Source: Microbacterium algeriense
GTDB taxonomy: Bacteria; Actinomycetota; Actinomycetes; Actinomycetales; Microbacteriaceae
DNA: 64,000 nucleotides
NCBI RefSeq assembly: GCF_008868005.1
Contig: NZ_WAAO01000001.1
Coordinates: forward strand, 682,001 to 746,000
Direction: 5' to 3'
A program made the position numbers and the translations under genes. Positions 1-8,192 of this stretch are shown in pieces. The notes beneath the pieces were generated by a model. It was not told the DNA's origin. It ran no database searches and saw only the letters and a program-made list of their open reading frames with translations. Position 1 is the stretch's first letter, and every line of letters begins with the position of its first letter.

Positions 1-197
1 CCGGCACGATCGCATCGAAGTCGCTGCCGTCGGTCTACGCCGCCAAGGCGGCACTGGACGCCGCGATGGAGACGACGCTGTCCGAAGGTCTCGCACACGA
101 GAAGCAGGCTTTCGCTGCCCTGTTCGACACCGCAGACCAGAAGGAGGGCATGTCCGCCTTCCGCGAGAAGCGGTCGCCCGACTTCCAGAACCGATGA
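1..197 (+). CDS. Enoyl-CoA hydratase/isomerase family protein, 3' end only
   Basis: Only the last 64 or so codons are inside the window; the reading frame begins before base 1 and stops with TGA at 195-197. The visible tail has the pattern typical of crotonase-family C-termini: a helix with HEKQAF, then LF-T-D-EGM-AF-EKR-P-F. This tail packs on the acyl-CoA site in the family. Crotonases hydrate or isomerise unsaturated acyl-CoAs in fatty-acid or aromatic degradation. The catalytic oxyanion-hole segments lie outside the window, so hydratase and isomerase cannot be told apart. A thiolase at 8193 and etfBA at 1823 are compatible with local beta-oxidation functions. Confidence 0.8.
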   Translation, partial: GTIASKSLPSVYAAKAALDAAMETTLSEGLAHEKQAFAALFDTADQKEGMSAFREKRSPDFQNR

Positions 198-233
198 GTT
201 CCTGACCGGATGCGCGTCGGAGTCGAGGAGCGG

Positions 234-677
234 TCAGCCGCGCAGCGCGTCGAGGATCTTCGCGATCCGGCGCTCGCGCGTCGCGTCCTGCTTGGCTTCT
301 GCGATGCTCCGGGCGTGCTCCTTGCGGGCGGTGTACGACAGGGCGTCGAACTTCGCCCGCAGCGCGGGGTCGGCGTCGAGGGCTGCGGCGAGTCCGGGCG
401 GAACGTCGACCGTGCGCTCGGCGGCATCCACGCGGATCACGGCGTCGACCTCCTGGCCGATCTCGAGTCCCAGATCGGCGCGCACGGCCTTGCTGAATCC
501 GATCATGTTCTCGCTGCCCATCCGCGCCACGCGCAGGCGAGCGGTGCGCCCGCCGATGGTGACGGCGACGGGGAAGGCTCTGCCGGCGCCGAGCGACGCG
601 ACCTGCTCGTCGCTGAGCAGGATCGCCGCGGCGGGGCCGCGGCCGGTGAGGACGGTGTGCAGGCGCAGTTCGCTCAT
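234..677 (-). CDS. YdeI/OmpD-associated family protein (DUF1905 plus YdeI tail)
   Basis: 147 residues. The first 85 or so residues look like a DUF1905 beta domain, with LHTVLTGRGPAAAILL near the start and GFSKAVRADLGLEIGQEVDA in the middle. The last 55 residues have the YdeI/OmpD-associated signature: a PPGLAAALDADPALRAKFD helix followed by SYTARKEHARSI and a basic tail. Members of this family are small cytosolic proteins of uncertain role, some linked to bacteriocin resistance. The gene overlaps the stop of the upstream SRPBCC gene by four bases, so it is probably the last gene of a MarR-SRPBCC-YdeI operon read leftwards. Confidence 0.75.
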   Translation of the reverse strand: MSELRLHTVLTGRGPAAAILLSDEQVASLGAGRAFPVAVTIGGRTARLRVARMGSENMIGFSKAVRADLGLEIGQEVDAVIRVDAAERTVDVPPGLAAALDADPALRAKFDALSYTARKEHARSIAEAKQDATRERRIAKILDALRG

Positions 678-1144
678 TCCGAAACACTACGCCCCGGCCC
701 GCCGAATTCGGCGGTGAGGATCTGGTTGCGCTCCAGGATCAGTCGCCGCATGTACTCCCCGAGGAACATCGTGTCGACGAGGCGCCCGATAGGGCCGAGC
801 GGAGAACGGAAGGTCACCGTGTCGCGCATGAGTGTTCCGGCCGGATGCTCCTCGAAGCGATGCTCATGGAGGAACGACGCGAACGGGCCGGAGATCTGCC
901 GATCCGAGAATCCCCGTGGCGGATCGATGTCGAAGACGACGGAACGCAGGCGGAACGGGATTCCGAAGTGTCGTGCGCGCCATGTCACCGTCGAGCCTTC
1001 AGTGAAGAAGCCTCCCACTGGAGCTTCGACCATGGTCTCGCCGTATCGCGCCATGCTCTTCACGTGGAGCGTGGGATCGAGCGACGCGGCGAACACTTCG
1101 GCGGGCGGGGCGCCGATGAGGGTCTCGAGCGCGAACCGGGGCAT
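674..1144 (-). CDS. SRPBCC (START/Bet v1-like) family protein
   Basis: 156 residues from the ATG at 1144. That ATG lies one base after the stop of the upstream MarR gene, so I prefer it to an earlier in-frame start inside that gene. The N-terminus MPRFALETLIGAPPAEVFAA matches the usual first strand and helix of polyketide-cyclase/START-like folds. The C-terminal long helix (LGEYMRRLILERNQIL) closes the hydrophobic pocket. This subfamily (ligand-binding SRPBCC proteins resembling cyclase/dehydrase) has no fixed substrate. Its tight coupling to a MarR regulator suggests it binds or modifies the small molecule sensed by that regulator, which is inference. Confidence 0.75.
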   Translation of the reverse strand: MPRFALETLIGAPPAEVFAASLDPTLHVKSMARYGETMVEAPVGGFFTEGSTVTWRARHFGIPFRLRSVVFDIDPPRGFSDRQISGPFASFLHEHRFEEHPAGTLMRDTVTFRSPLGPIGRLVDTMFLGEYMRRLILERNQILTAEFGGPGRSVSE

Positions 1145-1145
1145 G

Positions 1146-1682
1146 TCAGAGGGCTTCGGGCTGGGGACGCGGGTCGGCGAAATCGCCCGCATTCTTCCGG
1201 AGTCGGGCGACGATCGCCACCAGCTCGGCGGCGTCGTCGCGGCTCATCCCCGGGTCCGCGAACACGTCGGCGTTGAGCGCCTGGGTGGCGCGCTCGACGA
1301 GTTCACGGCCCGCATCCGTCAGCACGAGGAGCGCGGCGCGGCCGTCGTGCGGGTGCGGTTCGCGCGCGATCAGTCCGTCGCGGACGAGGCGCTCCGCAGT
1401 GCTCGTGACCGTCGTGGGGTGCACCTGGAGCCGGGCGACCACGCTCGACAGCGGCAGGCTGCCGGTGCGGCTGAAGGCGAGCAGGCGCAGCACCTCGTAC
1501 CGGGCGAAGCTCAGGGCGAACGGCTTGAGGGCGGCATCGACACGAGCGAGAAGCAGCTGCTGGGCGCGCATCACCGATGTGACCAGGGCCATGCCGTCGG
1601 CGGCATCCGTCCAGCCGTGCGCCAGCCATTGCCGTTTCGCCTCGGCGAGCGGATCGATGGGGAGCGGACGGAGTCGGGCCAC
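1146..1682 (-). CDS. MarR family transcriptional regulator
   Basis: 178 residues. A winged helix-turn-helix is clear: LPLSSVVARLQVHPTTVTS as the helix-turn-helix, then ERLVRDGLIAREPHPHDGRA with the DGRA wing motif that is diagnostic for MarR proteins. N-terminal and C-terminal helices supply the dimer interface. It heads the leftward operon with the SRPBCC and YdeI-like genes and is divergent from etfBA, with 140 bases between. An inverted repeat at 1751-1781 lies in that gap and is the obvious candidate binding site, so it may control itself and etfBA. No ligand can be read from the sequence. Confidence 0.85.
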   Translation of the reverse strand: MARLRPLPIDPLAEAKRQWLAHGWTDAADGMALVTSVMRAQQLLLARVDAALKPFALSFARYEVLRLLAFSRTGSLPLSSVVARLQVHPTTVTSTAERLVRDGLIAREPHPHDGRAALLVLTDAGRELVERATQALNADVFADPGMSRDDAAELVAIVARLRKNAGDFADPRPQPEAL

Positions 1683-1750
1683 GTCTCTACGGTAGTGGCG
1701 GGAGAAGGCGGCGTCGCGACGGCGCGCGCCACGGCGCCTCGCCGAACCCG

Positions 1751-1781
1751 TGAGTCTCAGTCGCAGTTGTACTGGGACTCA
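1751..1781. promoter_or_regulatory. Inverted repeat operator between marR-like gene and etfBA
   Basis: TGAGTCTCAGT at 1751-1761 is matched by ACTGGGACTCA at 1771-1781, 10 of 11 positions in inverted orientation. A smaller perfect palindrome CAGT-TGT-ACTG (1764-1774) overlaps the right arm. The element ends 11 bases upstream of the likely etfB -10 box and sits 70 bases before the divergent MarR start, where a shared repressor would act. The binding protein is not proven; a TetR-type fatty-acid regulator encoded elsewhere is an alternative to the neighbouring MarR. Confidence 0.55.
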
Positions 1782-1792
1782 GTATCGCGGAC

Positions 1793-1798
1793 TAGAAT
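1793..1798 (+). promoter_or_regulatory. Likely etfBA -10 box
   Basis: TAGAAT matches the actinobacterial TANNNT -10 consensus and is 24 bases upstream of the etfB ATG. A Shine-Dalgarno sequence, GAGGAG, lies between them at 1811-1816. No strong -35 is visible; the inverted repeat at 1751-1781 occupies that place. Confidence 0.5.
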
Positions 1799-1822
1799 CG
1801 CAGCAGTCGTGAGGAGCATTCG

Positions 1823-2599
1823 ATGAAGATCTTCGTCCTGGTCAAAGAGGTGCCGGACACCTATGGCGACCGCAAGCTGAACCTCGAGACCGGCCTCGCC
1901 GATCGAGCCGCAGGAGACGTTGTGCTCGACGAGATCACCGAGCGGGCGCTCGAAGTCGCGCTGAGCTTCGCCGACAAGAACGAGGGCACCGAGGTGGTGG
2001 CCGTGTCGATGGCTCCGGAGAGCTCGACCGCTTCCGTGCGCCGTGCGCTCGCGATCGGCGCGGCGTCCGCCGTGCACATCGCGGACGAGCAGCTGATCGG
2101 TGCCGACCTGGGCCTCACCGCGGAGGTGCTCGCCGCGGCCATCCGCCGGGGTGCCCCGGACCTCGTGATCACCGGCAACCTGTCGACGGACGGGGCCGGC
2201 GGCGTGATCCCGGCCATGCTCGCCGAGCACCTCGGGTTCGCCCAGGCCACGGCGCTCTCCTCGGTCGAGATCACGGCCGACGGGGTGTCCGGGACGCGCG
2301 GAGCCGATTTCGGCAGTCAGCCCGTCTCGGCCCCGCTGCCCGCCGTCATCTCGATCACGGAGGCGCTCCCCGATGCGCGCTTCCCCAACTTCAAGGGCAT
2401 CATGGCCGCGAAGAAGAAGCCGCTCGAAGTGATCTCGCTCGCCGACCTCGGTGTCTCGGCCGATCCGGCGGCCGCGCCGCGGACCATCATGACGGCCGTG
2501 TCGGAGAAGCCCCCACGGGCCGCCGGCGTGAAGATCACCGATGAGGGCGACGCCGCCGACAAACTCGTCGAGTACCTCGTGCAGAACAGGCTGGTGTGA
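1823..2599 (+). CDS. etfB: Electron transfer flavoprotein subunit beta
   Basis: 258 residues, normal family length. The N-terminus [20 protein letters not shown] and the AMP-binding region ([12 protein letters not shown], then [23 protein letters not shown]) are standard for EtfB. The C-terminal recognition loop ([18 protein letters not shown]) is the part that docks acyl-CoA dehydrogenases in the family. EtfB pairs with EtfA to carry electrons from flavin dehydrogenases to the respiratory chain. The start has GAGGAG seven bases upstream. etfA follows after one base, so the two are co-transcribed. Confidence 0.95.
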   Translation: MKIFVLVKEVPDTYGDRKLNLETGLADRAAGDVVLDEITERALEVALSFADKNEGTEVVAVSMAPESSTASVRRALAIGAASAVHIADEQLIGADLGLTAEVLAAAIRRGAPDLVITGNLSTDGAGGVIPAMLAEHLGFAQATALSSVEITADGVSGTRGADFGSQPVSAPLPAVISITEALPDARFPNFKGIMAAKKKPLEVISLADLGVSADPAAAPRTIMTAVSEKPPRAAGVKITDEGDAADKLVEYLVQNRLV

Positions 2600-2600
2600 G

Positions 2601-3572
2601 ATGACCGCTCTCGAGAACCCGATCCTCGTCCTCGTCGACGTCGACCCCTCCGGAAACGCCGCGAGCAGCACGGCCGGCCTGATCGGCGCCGCGTCGAGCA
2701 TCGGCACGCCCGTGGCGCTCGTCGTCGGCGGCCGCCAGGCAGCGGTCGACCAGGCCGCGGCAGCAGGCGCGGCCGTCGTGCTCACGGCGGACGGCGACGC
2801 CACAGCGCTCACCGTTCCGCTCGTGGATGCGCTGCAGGCCGCGGCCGAGCGCGTGCACCCCGAAGCCGTGCTCGTCTCGAACTCGATCTCCGGACGCGAC
2901 GTCGCCGGACGCTTCGCGGTGCGCACGAAGAGCGCACTCGCTGTGGATGCGGTCGGAGTCTCCCGGGACGACGAGGGCATCATCGCCCACCACTCCGTCT
3001 ATGGCGGCGCGTACCTCGTCGACGCCGCCGCGACCTACGGAACCCTCGTGGTGACCGTGCGTCAGGGGGCCGTCGATGCGCGAGCCGAAGCGGTCGCCTC
3101 CCCGCAGGTCGAACAGCTCACCGTGACTCCCTCCGGAGCGGTCGCAGCGACGGCGGGGCCGGTCGAGGCGGTCGAGGCGACGTCTTCCCGTCCCGAGCTG
3201 CGTGGAGCGACGCGAGTCGTCTCGGGCGGTCGAGGTCTCGCGTCCAAGGAGAAGTTCGTGCTCGTCGAGGAGCTCGCCGACGCGCTCGGCGCCGCGGTCG
3301 GAGCCTCGCGCGCTGCCGTCGACGCCGGCTACATCCCGCAGTCGCACCAGGTCGGACAGACCGGCGTCTCGGTCTCGCCGCAGCTGTATGTCGCCCTCGG
3401 CATCTCCGGGGCGATCCAGCACCGCGCCGGCATGCAGACATCGAAGAACATCGTCGCCATCAACAAGGACCCGGAGGCGCCGATCTTCGACGTCGCCGAC
3501 TTCGGGATCGTCGGAGACGTGTTCACCGTGGTTCCGCAGGTGATCGCGGCGCTCGAGGCGCGGAAGAAGTAG
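2601..3572 (+). CDS. etfA: Electron transfer flavoprotein subunit alpha
   Basis: 323 residues from the ATG at 2601, one base after the etfB stop; a longer frame exists but would run inside etfB. The C-terminal FAD domain is intact: [40 protein letters not shown] and [19 protein letters not shown] are the conserved flavin-contacting blocks. Domain I (1-190) shares the usual ETF alpha fold. It forms a heterodimer with EtfB. The next gene starts three bases after the stop, so it may belong to the same transcript. Confidence 0.95.
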   Translation: MTALENPILVLVDVDPSGNAASSTAGLIGAASSIGTPVALVVGGRQAAVDQAAAAGAAVVLTADGDATALTVPLVDALQAAAERVHPEAVLVSNSISGRDVAGRFAVRTKSALAVDAVGVSRDDEGIIAHHSVYGGAYLVDAAATYGTLVVTVRQGAVDARAEAVASPQVEQLTVTPSGAVAATAGPVEAVEATSSRPELRGATRVVSGGRGLASKEKFVLVEELADALGAAVGASRAAVDAGYIPQSHQVGQTGVSVSPQLYVALGISGAIQHRAGMQTSKNIVAINKDPEAPIFDVADFGIVGDVFTVVPQVIAALEARKK

Positions 3573-3574
3573 CG

Positions 3575-5236
3575 ATGGCAACGCGGATGCTGCGACGCGG
3601 TCTCCCGCGCGTGCCGGGCGGCGAGCCCTGGCCTCCTGCCGCGCCCTCACCGCTCTCCGAGCCGACGCCGTCGACGGTCGCCGAGCAGGTGCCGTCCGCG
3701 GTGGTCGAGCAGGCATCGCCCCCGGTGGCCGAGTCTGCGGCGTCCGCGGTCGCCGAGTCTGCACCGTCCTCGACGTCCGGACAGCAGCCGCAACCCGCCG
3801 CCGTTCACGCGGAGCGAGCAGGAGCGCCCGCCACCCGCCTCCGCCGCGGTCTGCCGCGGGTGCCGGGCGGAGAGCCGTGGCCCCCGGCCGATGCCGCTCC
3901 CGCCTCGGTCGCCGCACCGGCCGCCGCCGATACCGCACCCGCGGCATCCGCGGCGCCCCAGCCCGCGTCCACCCCGACCGCCGACGCTGTGCCCGTCGCT
4001 GCTGCTGCCGCGTCCCCCGCCGTGCCCGCGGCGACGGGTGGGGAGAGCGTCCGTCGCGGGCTTCCTCGTGTCGTGGGCGGAGAGCCCTGGCCGCCGGAGG
4101 GGACCGTTCCCGCGACGGCGTCGTCGGTGCCCGAGAACTCCGCTTCGCCTGCCGAGTCCCCGGCATCGGCGGCCGCCGCAACCGCTCCTGTGGCGCCGGT
4201 GATCGAGGCCCCCGACACCGGTCCGGCCCCCGGCGCGATCGTGCCCGTGCTGGCCGACCTCAGCTCCCCGCTGCCCGCACCCCGCACCGTGTGGGACGGG
4301 CGTGCTCCGCGCCACATCACGGCCTCTCCGGCATCCGGTCGCCGTCGTCCGACGTGGACGCAGGCGATCGCGGTCCTGTTCGGCGCCGCGGCGCTCGGAG
4401 TGCTCGCCGGTGCGGCGATCGCGCTCGTGCGGACGCTGCTGAGCTTCCCGTTCATGCAGGACTTCCTCGCGGCGTTCCCGGGCGAGTACGAGCCGCCGTT
4501 CCCGGTCGAGCCCGGGTTCGCGCCCTGGGTCAACTGGGCGCACTTCTTCAACATGTTCCTGATCGTCCTGATCATCCGCTCCGGTCTCCAGGTGCGCACC
4601 GAGAAGCGCCCGACCGTCTTCTGGACGCCGCGGGGCAACGCGAAGGGCAAGATCAGCCTGAACCTGTGGTTCCACCAGGCGCTCGACATCCTGTGGCTCG
4701 TGAACGGCGTGGTCTTCGTGGTGCTGCTGTTCGTCACGGGGCATTGGGCGCGCATCGTGCCGACGAGCTGGGAGGTCTTCCCGAACGCGCTGTCGGCCGC
4801 GCTGCAGTACATCTCGTTCGACTGGCCGCACGAGAACGGCTGGAACAACTACAACAGCCTGCAGCAGCTCGCCTACTTCGTCACGGTCTTCGTCGCGGCT
4901 CCGCTCGCCGCCGTCACCGGATTCCGGATGTCGGGACTGTGGCCCAAGCGCGCGGAGAAGCTGTCCAAGGCCTACCCCGTCGAATGGGCGCGGGCGCTGC
5001 ACTTCCCGATCATGCTCTACTTCGTGGCGTTCATCATCGCGCACGTGGCGCTCGTCATGCTGACCGGCTTCCTGCGCAACCTGAACCACATGTTCGCCGC
5101 GCAGGATGCCGTCACCTGGACGGGCTTCTGGGTCTTCATCCTCTCGCTCGTGGTGATCGCGGGCGGGTGGGCGGCTGCCCGGCCGCTGGTGCTCGCTCCG
5201 ATCGCGAAGGTGTTCGGCAAGGTCTCCGGTCGCTGA
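3575..5236 (+). CDS. Cytochrome b561/b6-type membrane protein with repeated Pro/Ala-rich N-terminal region
   Basis: 553 residues with two parts. Residues 1-260 are Ala/Pro/Ser-rich and carry three near-identical copies of [15 protein letters not shown] (about residues 7-21, 90-104 and 160-174; the third has VVGG). Residues 264-535 are a membrane domain with about five to six helices and candidate haem ligands His323, His367, His390, His476 and His490, as in cytochrome b561 and formate-dehydrogenase gamma-like proteins. It would pass electrons to or from the membrane, and its position directly behind etfA suggests a link with ETF electrons (inference). The repeats have no obvious catalytic role. 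The ATG at 3575 follows the etfA stop by two bases. Confidence 0.7.
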   Translation: MATRMLRRGLPRVPGGEPWPPAAPSPLSEPTPSTVAEQVPSAVVEQASPPVAESAASAVAESAPSSTSGQQPQPAAVHAERAGAPATRLRRGLPRVPGGEPWPPADAAPASVAAPAAADTAPAASAAPQPASTPTADAVPVAAAAASPAVPAATGGESVRRGLPRVVGGEPWPPEGTVPATASSVPENSASPAESPASAAAATAPVAPVIEAPDTGPAPGAIVPVLADLSSPLPAPRTVWDGRAPRHITASPASGRRRPTWTQAIAVLFGAAALGVLAGAAIALVRTLLSFPFMQDFLAAFPGEYEPPFPVEPGFAPWVNWAHFFNMFLIVLIIRSGLQVRTEKRPTVFWTPRGNAKGKISLNLWFHQALDILWLVNGVVFVVLLFVTGHWARIVPTSWEVFPNALSAALQYISFDWPHENGWNNYNSLQQLAYFVTVFVAAPLAAVTGFRMSGLWPKRAEKLSKAYPVEWARALHFPIMLYFVAFIIAHVALVMLTGFLRNLNHMFAAQDAVTWTGFWVFILSLVVIAGGWAAARPLVLAPIAKVFGKVSGR

Positions 5237-5258
5237 CGGCCCGGGCTAGCCTGGGCGG

Positions 5259-5720
5259 ATGAGCGACAGCACCGACATCGACGCCTTCTGGAGCGCGGCC
5301 AGGCAGGCGACGCCCGGACTCCCGGCGACTCTGCCCGAGGCCTGGGCGTTCGGAGCCACCCCCGCGCACGCCGACGAACTGCTCGCGCTGGTGCTCGACG
5401 GGATCAAGGTCGGTACCGCGTCTTCGCTGTGGGACTACGAGGCGACCGGCGACCCGCTTCCGGTCGTGGGCGAGCTGAGCATCATCCTCGACGGCCGCGG
5501 AGCGCCGCGCGCCGTGATCGAGACCACCGCGCTCGAGACCGTTCCCTTCGACGAGGTCGACGCGGAGCATGCCTTCGCCGAGGGAGAAGGGGACCGCACG
5601 CTCGCGCACTGGCGAGAGGTGCACGAGCGCTTCTGGCGAGAGCACTCCGAGAACCCGCGCGGCTACGAACCGGACATGCCGGTGCTGTGCGAGCGGTTCC
5701 GCCTCGTGTATGCGGCCTGA
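5259..5720 (+). CDS. ASCH domain protein
   Basis: 153 residues. The layout fits the PUA-like ASCH fold of the YqfB/RNA-binding superfamily: VLDGIKVGTASSLWDYEATGDPLP, VVGELSIILDGRGAPRAVIETT, and a late FDEVDAEHAFAEGEGDRTLAHWREVHERFW. Lys and Trp-Glu in the first motif are the usual conserved positions. These small cytosolic proteins are thought to bind RNA or nucleosides; one family member is an amidohydrolase acting on N4-acetylcytidine. No operon partner: it sits 22 bases after the cytochrome gene and its 3' end faces an opposite-strand gene. Confidence 0.7.
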   Translation: MSDSTDIDAFWSAARQATPGLPATLPEAWAFGATPAHADELLALVLDGIKVGTASSLWDYEATGDPLPVVGELSIILDGRGAPRAVIETTALETVPFDEVDAEHAFAEGEGDRTLAHWREVHERFWREHSENPRGYEPDMPVLCERFRLVYAA

Positions 5721-5752
5721 ACCGCGTCTGTCTCCCCCGACGGACGGGGTGA

Positions 5753-6400
5753 TCACCCGCGACGCATCCGGCGCCCCGTCAGCAGCGCACCGCCGGCGAG
5801 CAGCAGCGCCGTCGCAGACGACAGCGCCGCCCCCGTCGCGTCGGGTACTCCACCGGTCGTGGCCAGGGAGGCCACGAGCAGGGCGCCCTCAGCCGCCGGG
5901 TCGGCTGTCGCGCCGTCGCCGGAGCCGAGGCTCTCGACGACGCTGATGTCGACGGCGGTGGAGGTCCCCTCCTCCGGGACGAGCACGATCTCGTGATCGC
6001 CGGGGGACGTGTCCACCGGCACGCGCCAGGTCAGTGTCGCGGTTCCGTCCGATGCCGCGACCACGGTCCCCATGTCGACGGGATCGGAGTGGAAAGCGAG
6101 GGCGGCCTGCGCCCCGCCGCCGAGGCCCGCGATCATGACGGTGACCTCCTCGCCGGCCGCGAGGCGCGTGCGGGACAGTGCGAGCTCCACCGCGCCCGTC
6201 GTCGATGACGCACGAGGTGCCGGCAGCGGCTCCGCCTGAGCCTGCGGTGGCAGCATGGTCGCCGTCGTCACCGTGAATAGCAGGGCGGAGGTGAGGAGCA
6301 CGACCTGCGTGACGGTGGTCCTTCGTCTTCGACCCTGGCGGGACGAGGAGCGGACACGGTGCGTGCGGCGCACGTCCCTCGGCGACGGCGTGGAGTTCAT
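5753..6400 (-). CDS. Secreted cell-wall-anchored protein with LATTG sorting signal
   Basis: 215 residues. A long Arg-rich n-region is followed by a hydrophobic stretch (about 29-49) and a cleavage-like PQAQAEP, indicating export. The body (65-170) is a beta-rich, probably Ig-like domain with Thr/Val/Ser-rich strands. The C-terminus has LATTG at 179-183, then a hydrophobic helix (about 190-208) and GRRMRRG, the layout of a sortase substrate. LAxTG is the motif used by class E sortases of high-GC actinobacteria. The exact binding role is unknown. No sortase gene is in the window. Monocistronic, read leftwards. Confidence 0.7.
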   Translation of the reverse strand: MNSTPSPRDVRRTHRVRSSSRQGRRRRTTVTQVVLLTSALLFTVTTATMLPPQAQAEPLPAPRASSTTGAVELALSRTRLAAGEEVTVMIAGLGGGAQAALAFHSDPVDMGTVVAASDGTATLTWRVPVDTSPGDHEIVLVPEEGTSTAVDISVVESLGSGDGATADPAAEGALLVASLATTGGVPDATGAALSSATALLLAGGALLTGRRMRRG

Positions 6401-6502
6401 GGAGCGTTCCTCTCGACGGTGAAAACGCCAAGAGTAGGCGGGGTGTTTGCGCTCTCACAACGCTCCCGCCCCGCAAGATGCCCATATTCCGTGGGGCCGG
6501 TG

Positions 6503-7720
6503 TCAAGCGGTCTGATGCAGGCGATGACGGGCGAACGCGATCGCCGCCGTGGCAGCGGCCAGGGCGATCCCGAGCAGTGCGCCGGCCGCTCCGATCAGGC
6601 TCACCGCGCCCAACCACCCCGCGATCGGATAGGTGAGCAGGAAGCAGGCGTGGGAGAGTGCGAACTGCGCGGTGTAGACGAGCGTGCGGTTCGCGGGGGT
6701 CGACGCGTCGGCCAGCAACCGCGACGACGGCGTGTTCACGAGCGAGGTTCCGATGCCCAGCAGCACCCAGGTGCCGAGGAGCGCGCTCCACCCTGCTCCG
6801 CCGGCTGCGGCGATCCCCGTCACGATGACCGCGGCGAGCAGCCCGGCGACGATCACGGCCGCCCCGATCGACATGGTGCGGATCACGCCCAGGCGTTCCA
6901 CGATCCCGGGGATGCTCAGCGCGGTCACGAGGGATCCGATCCCGTAGCAGGCGAGCGCGAGCGCGAGGGCGGCGTCGTCGAGGGCGAAGACGGCGCGTGC
7001 GTAGACGACCGAGTTGACCAGCACGATCGCCGTGCCTGCGGCGACCACCATGTTCGTGAGCAGCAGGAAGCGCAGGGTGGGAGTGCGCGCGAACACCGCC
7101 GCTCCCGCCGGGAGGCGCTGCCAGAAGGAGGTGGCGGGAAGCCCGTCCTCGGCGCGGGGCAACGGTGTGCTCAGCACCAGCAGCGCGGAGAGCGCGAAGC
7201 CGATCGCCGTGCCCGCGAACAGATCGTGGAACGAGATCACCGTGAGCAGCGCTCCGGCGATGAGGGGACTGAGCAGCGCCTCGAGGTCGTACGCGAGTCG
7301 TGAGAGCGAGAGCGCGCGCGTGTAGTCCTTCGGGTCGGGGAGCACCGCGGGGATCAGCGACTGGAAGGCGGGCGTGAAGGTCGCGGACGCGGACTGCAGC
7401 ACGAACACCAGCACGTAGATCTGCCAGGTCTCGCTGACGGCCGGGAGCAGCAGGGCGATCACGAGACGGACCGCGTCCGCCGTGATCAGGACCGCCTTGC
7501 GCGGAAGCCGATCGACCAGGGCCGCGATCAGGGGAGCGACGCCGACGTACGCCACCATCTTGATGGTGAGCGCGGTGCCCAGCACGGATCCCGCGGCGTC
7601 GCCCGCGATGTCGAAGGCGAGCAGCCCGAGGGCCACGGTGAGCAGCCCCGTTCCCAGCAGTGCGACCACCTGCGCCGAGAACAGGCGGGCGTAGACGGTG
7701 TCGCGCAGGACCCGGAGCAC
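6503..7720 (-). CDS. MFS transporter, possible metal-ion exporter
   Basis: 405 residues with about 12 membrane helices. The GTG start at 7720 overlaps the TAG stop of the upstream regulator by one base (TAGTG), so the two are translationally coupled. The signature loop between helices 2 and 3 (ALVDRLPRKAVLI) is the usual MFS D-R-P-RK motif. Sequence alone does not give the substrate. Because the coupled regulator has all ligands of a nickel/cobalt sensor, export of Ni(II), Co(II) or a complex of them is the best guess. In mycobacteria the comparable sensor KmtR controls a cation diffusion facilitator instead. Confidence 0.8.
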   Translation of the reverse strand: MLRVLRDTVYARLFSAQVVALLGTGLLTVALGLLAFDIAGDAAGSVLGTALTIKMVAYVGVAPLIAALVDRLPRKAVLITADAVRLVIALLLPAVSETWQIYVLVFVLQSASATFTPAFQSLIPAVLPDPKDYTRALSLSRLAYDLEALLSPLIAGALLTVISFHDLFAGTAIGFALSALLVLSTPLPRAEDGLPATSFWQRLPAGAAVFARTPTLRFLLLTNMVVAAGTAIVLVNSVVYARAVFALDDAALALALACYGIGSLVTALSIPGIVERLGVIRTMSIGAAVIVAGLLAAVIVTGIAAAGGAGWSALLGTWVLLGIGTSLVNTPSSRLLADASTPANRTLVYTAQFALSHACFLLTYPIAGWLGAVSLIGAAGALLGIALAAATAAIAFARHRLHQTA

Positions 7721-8091
7721 TACCGCGTCTGCTCGGGTGCGGGGTGTGCGCCCCGGTGGTGGGCGGGGTCGGTGCTCAGCGAGTGCTCCGCCTGGTAGAT
7801 GGCATCGGCCACGAGCTGCCTGGCGTGCTCGTTCGCGAGGCGGTAGAACACCCGGGTGCCCTCCTGCCTCGTGACGACGATCCGGGCGAGCCGGAGCTTG
7901 GCGAGGTGCTGCGACACGGCGGGCGCCGGCTTGTCGACGATGTCGGCGAGGTGGTTGACGGAGAACTCCTGATCACGCAGCGCCAGAATGATGCGGATGC
8001 GGGTCGCGTCGGCCAGCATCGCGAAGACCTCGACGGCGAGTTCGACGTAGCTGCTGTCCGGCGTGAGGGAACATTGCTTATCTGCATGCAT
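7720..8091 (-). CDS. ArsR/SmtB family metal sensor, KmtR-like
   Basis: 123 residues from the ATG at 8091. A longer frame exists but has no family resemblance before this start. The helix-turn-helix is FSVNHLADIVDKPAPAVSQHLAKLR. Ligand positions match those reported for Mycobacterium tuberculosis KmtR, shifted by one: His89 in ANEHARQL, Glu102-His103 in YQAEH, and His111-His112 in DPAHHRG. KmtR is a Ni(II)/Co(II)-responsive repressor. The start codon lies inside a 20-bp inverted repeat (8080-8099), which implies tight self-repression. The coupled MFS gene is the presumed effector. Metal identity is inferred from ligand conservation only. Confidence 0.8.
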   Translation of the reverse strand: MHADKQCSLTPDSSYVELAVEVFAMLADATRIRIILALRDQEFSVNHLADIVDKPAPAVSQHLAKLRLARIVVTRQEGTRVFYRLANEHARQLVADAIYQAEHSLSTDPAHHRGAHPAPEQTR

Positions 8092-8099
8092 ACGCAGAT
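8080..8099. promoter_or_regulatory. KmtR-like operator overlapping the regulator start
   Basis: ATCTGC (8080-8085) and GCAGAT (8094-8099) form a perfect 6+6 inverted repeat around ATGCATAC, and a second partial box (ATTGCATAA) follows at 8101-8109. AT-rich palindromes of this spacing are usual ArsR/SmtB targets. The ATG of the regulator gene (complement of 8089-8091) is within it. Confidence 0.6.
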
Positions 8100-8192
8100 T
8101 ATTGCATAAGCTGTGGACTGTCGGGCCAGCCCGCGATGAGGCAGGCTGGAAAGGTGGGACGCCGGCGACCACGGCGCCCGAGGAGGAGCAGC

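Noticed and set aside
210..1826. 538-codon plus-strand open frame opposite the YdeI, SRPBCC and MarR genes
   Set aside because: Antisense shadow of high-GC coding DNA: the translation is Arg/Gly-rich with no domain, while the minus-strand genes have clear families.
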